64,000 nucleotides of DNA. It comes from Geothrix edaphica (GTDB lineage Bacteria; Acidobacteriota; Holophagae; Holophagales; Holophagaceae). Below are positions 61,971 to 64,000 of the stretch, piece by piece; position 1 is the stretch's first letter, and every line of letters starts with the position of its first letter. Under the pieces are notes generated by a model. It was given only the letters and a program-made list of their open reading frames with translations. It was not told where the DNA came from and searched no databases. The position numbers and the translations under genes are program-made. The stretch spans positions 372,001-436,000 of the forward strand of contig NZ_BSDC01000001.1 in the NCBI RefSeq assembly GCF_030268045.1. Reading direction: 5' to 3'.

Positions 61971-63569
61971 TCAGCCGCCCTGGTCCCGCCGGGCCCTTAT
62001 TTCCTCCCGGAACCTCTGGGCGCAGTCGGGGCAGACACCGTGGGTGAAGGTGGCCTCCGTGTGCTCGGACAGGTAGGTCTCGATCTGGCTCCAGTAGCCG
62101 TGGTCGTCGCGCACCTTCTTGCAGCTGCTGCAGATGGGGAGCATGCCGCTGAGCTGCTTCACATCGGCCAGGGCCTGGGTCAGGCTCTGGATCAGCCGCT
62201 CCCGCTCCACTTCCAGCCGCTTGCGCGCGGTGATGTCCCGGGTGACCCCCTGGAAGCCGAGTAGGCGGCCATCCTCGCCCCACACCAGCCGCCACTGGGC
62301 CTCAATCTGGAGCTCCCGGCCATCCTTGTCCTTCACGGTGGCCTGGAGCAGGTCGCCCTCGAAGGGCTGGGAGCCGGGAGGGAGCTGGCGGGCCTTCTCC
62401 ATGCGCTCCCGGAACATTTCATTGCCCTTCCTGGAGAGGGCCCGATCCTCCGGGCTCAAGGCCATGAACTCCTCGGGGGTCCAGCCGCGCTGGCGGAGGA
62501 TGGAGGGGCTGATGTAGGTGAGCCGGCCATCGGGATCCATGGACCAGATGACGTCCGTGGCGTTCTCCGCCAGCAGGCGGTACCTCGCCTCCTGGGCGGC
62601 CAGGCGCTCCTGATCCGCCATCTGGCGGATCCACGAGGCCCGGGCCTGCCAGCCCAGGGCCAGGGTCAGCGCGGCGAGCCCCAGCACCGCCGCGATGGCG
62701 AAGGCGACCTGATGGCGCCAGGCCTGGAGGTACTCCCGCTGGGCCAGGCCCACCAGGATGTAGAACGGGGGGTGATCGGTCTTCCGCAGGCTGTAGGTGC
62801 GCCGGAGACCGTCGACGACCGAAGTCTCCGTGAACTGCACTGAGGCGCGGTTGGACCGGACCGCCTCCAGGTAGGCGCCGGCGACGCGGGTGTCGCCGGT
62901 CAGCCGCTGGCGGCCCACGAAGTCGGGGTAGCGGACGAGCAGGCTCAGGTCCGTGCCCCGCAGGGACACGGAGCCCCAGCGGCCCACGTCCACCTGGGAC
63001 ATGGTCCGGGCCAGCTGTTCGGTGGGAAGGAGGGCGAAGACCGCGCCGGCGAACCCGCCTCCGGTGCGTTCCAGCCTGCGGGCCAGGATGAGATGCCAGG
63101 TTCCGTCCGGGCTCCGGACGGGCCTGGAGATGAGCAGATCCGGCGCAGGGTTGGCTTGCAGCTGGTGGAAGAAACCCTGATCGGCCACGCTCGGGTCGGT
63201 GGGGGCCGGGGCGGCGTGGAGGATTCTTCCCGAGGCATCGGCGACCTGGAGGGAGGCCAGGATCTCGGCCCGCTGGAACTGCAGCCGGACGAGGTTGCCG
63301 AGGCGGCCCTGGGAGTCGTGGCCGGCTTCATCCTGGATCGACTGGATGGTCAGATCGATCCTCTGGATCGTGTCCTCCACGCTGCCTTCCAGCACCTGGG
63401 CCAGATTCTGGGTGGCCGATTCAGCCCGCTCCACATAGTGGCGGCGGCTGAGGGCCAGGACCCAGATGGCGGCGACCACCAACACCAGGTTGAACAGGAC
63501 CAGCAGCGCCCCCATCGCCTTGATGAAGGTAGACGGCGTGGCGCGCAGGAATCGGCGGGCGTCGTTCAT
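61971..63569 (-). CDS. Cache-PAS membrane sensor with C-terminal Cys-rich motif, no kinase or cyclase
   Basis: The 532-aa protein has two transmembrane helices (AMGALLVLFNLVLVVAAIWVL and VAFAIAAVLGLAALTLALGW) around a periplasmic Cache-type domain. A PAS domain follows (YRLLAENATDVIWSMDPDG ... VTRDITARKRLEVERERL). It ends with a ~55-aa module LSGMLPICSSCKKVRDDHGYW ... HGVCPDCAQRF with two CxxC pairs. No histidine kinase, GGDEF or EAL domain is present. The Cys module is a recurrent ending of PAS proteins in some phyla, possibly zinc- or haem-binding. It likely signals through a partner. Confidence 0.78.
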   Translation of the reverse strand: MNDARRFLRATPSTFIKAMGALLVLFNLVLVVAAIWVLALSRRHYVERAESATQNLAQVLEGSVEDTIQRIDLTIQSIQDEAGHDSQGRLGNLVRLQFQRAEILASLQVADASGRILHAAPAPTDPSVADQGFFHQLQANPAPDLLISRPVRSPDGTWHLILARRLERTGGGFAGAVFALLPTEQLARTMSQVDVGRWGSVSLRGTDLSLLVRYPDFVGRQRLTGDTRVAGAYLEAVRSNRASVQFTETSVVDGLRRTYSLRKTDHPPFYILVGLAQREYLQAWRHQVAFAIAAVLGLAALTLALGWQARASWIRQMADQERLAAQEARYRLLAENATDVIWSMDPDGRLTYISPSILRQRGWTPEEFMALSPEDRALSRKGNEMFRERMEKARQLPPGSQPFEGDLLQATVKDKDGRELQIEAQWRLVWGEDGRLLGFQGVTRDITARKRLEVERERLIQSLTQALADVKQLSGMLPICSSCKKVRDDHGYWSQIETYLSEHTEATFTHGVCPDCAQRFREEIRARRDQGG

Positions 63570-63576
63570 GGCGGCG

Positions 63577-64000
63577 TCAGAGGAGGCTCTTCCCGTCCAT
63601 GGCCTCGGGCTGGGGCAGGCCGAGCAGCTTCAGGAGGGTGGGCGCCACGTCGCTGAGGGCGCCGCCGCCGCGGAGCTGATGGGCCTCGAAGCCCCGGGCC
63701 ACGAGGACCGCGGGTACGGGATTCAGGGTGTGCGAGGTGTGGGGGTTGCCCCCCTCGTCCCGCATGCACTCGCAGTTGCCGTGGTCCGCGGTGATGAAGA
63801 GGGCGCCGCCCATGGCCAGGGTGGCGTCGGCGATGCGGCCCACGGCGGCATCGATGGCCTCGCAGGCGGTGATGGCGGCGCCCAGGTCGCCGGTGTGGCC
63901 GATCATGTCGGGGTTGGCCAGGTTGCAGACCAGCAGGCGGTAGCGATCCGAGCGGATGGCGTCCTCCAGGCCCGCGCTCACGTCGGGCAGGCTCATCTCC
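63577..64000 (-). CDS. gpmI: 2,3-bisphosphoglycerate-independent phosphoglycerate mutase, C-terminal part (5' end outside window)
   Basis: About 141 C-terminal residues are visible. The motifs LLVCNLANPDMIGHTGDLGAA and FITADHGNCECMRDE (metal-binding DHGN) are diagnostic, as are PHTSHTLNPVPAVLV and SDVAPTLLKLLGLPQPEAMDG. The frame is open through the window edge, so the N-terminal ~370 residues lie outside. It is a glycolytic enzyme and marks core chromosome at the right edge. It lies 7 bp from the Cache-PAS gene. Confidence 0.95.
   Translation of the reverse strand, partial: EMSLPDVSAGLEDAIRSDRYRLLVCNLANPDMIGHTGDLGAAITACEAIDAAVGRIADATLAMGGALFITADHGNCECMRDEGGNPHTSHTLNPVPAVLVARGFEAHQLRGGGALSDVAPTLLKLLGLPQPEAMDGKSLL

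Overview
The window is high-GC bacterial DNA (roughly 65-70 % by eye) with densely packed genes. The flanks suggest an anaerobic or facultative Acidobacteriota-like organism, possibly Holophagales/Geothrix-like. They encode a periplasmic molybdopterin oxidoreductase of the polysulfide/thiosulfate reductase type with its TorD chaperone, a beta-propeller (reg_prop/Y_Y_Y) histidine kinase, a MenG/UbiE methyltransferase and two large acyl-CoA dehydrogenases. The taxonomic guess is an inference and is weak.

The main structural feature is a putative 38.4-kb genomic island. An intact tRNA-Pro(GGG) lies on the minus strand at 39294-39370. A perfect 28-bp direct repeat of its 3' end occurs at 879-906 and 39291-39318. 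Everything between them fits an element that integrated into the tRNA 3' end. A tyrosine integrase (37057-38343), a degenerate integrase-like partner (38384-39115) and an excisionase-like HTH protein (36530-36979) sit next to the tRNA. The far end still carries a strong hairpin that was probably the native terminator of the tRNA.

Island layout, left to right. (a) 907-3229: an array of about 22-bp palindromic repeats, an HTH plus DEDDh exonuclease gene and two lipoproteins. (b) 3349-8456: a decayed SNF2-helicase N-terminus, unknown proteins, and an 897-aa helical-repeat protein with a DUF2325-like end. (c) 8563-24470: a complete BREX locus in the order brxE, brxA, brxB, brxC, nuclease, pglX (split), nuclease, pglZ, brxL. 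It combines the type 1 core with the BrxE usually associated with type 6. Two PD-(D/E)XK-like nuclease genes are inserted, and the target-recognition half of PglX is a sharply AT-rich patch. (d) 24499-25677: an AT-rich RES-domain toxin-like gene. (e) 25925-31737: a minus-strand, mostly ATGA-overlapping operon with SPFH/Band-7, NAD-kinase-like, ADP-ribosylglycohydrolase, unknowns, a YbjN-like protein, a SpoT-like HD protein and a broken Nudix gene. (f) 32164-35916: HipBA, an exonuclease fused to a nucleoside-deoxyribosyltransferase-like domain, and an NrtR-like Nudix/winged-helix regulator. (g) 36530-39115: the recombination module. NAD/ADP-ribose/nucleotide themes recur in (d) to (f).

Right of the tRNA is ordinary chromosome. 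First come a MerR-like and an NtrC-like regulator, then an operon (minus) of cytochrome c, porin, molybdopterin subunit, four-cluster ferredoxin, NrfD and TorD. A 2Fe-2S ferredoxin, mobA and moaA follow, then the beta-propeller kinase, tatD, a secreted protein and a FecR/DUF6600-type protein. The last stretch holds acyl-CoA dehydrogenase, ubiE/menG, a second acyl-CoA dehydrogenase, a small P-loop kinase, a Cache-PAS sensor and the 3' end of gpmI, which is cut by the window edge. Left of the island is only the end of an outer-membrane-protein gene and a set of 124-bp repeats with tRNA-like boxes.
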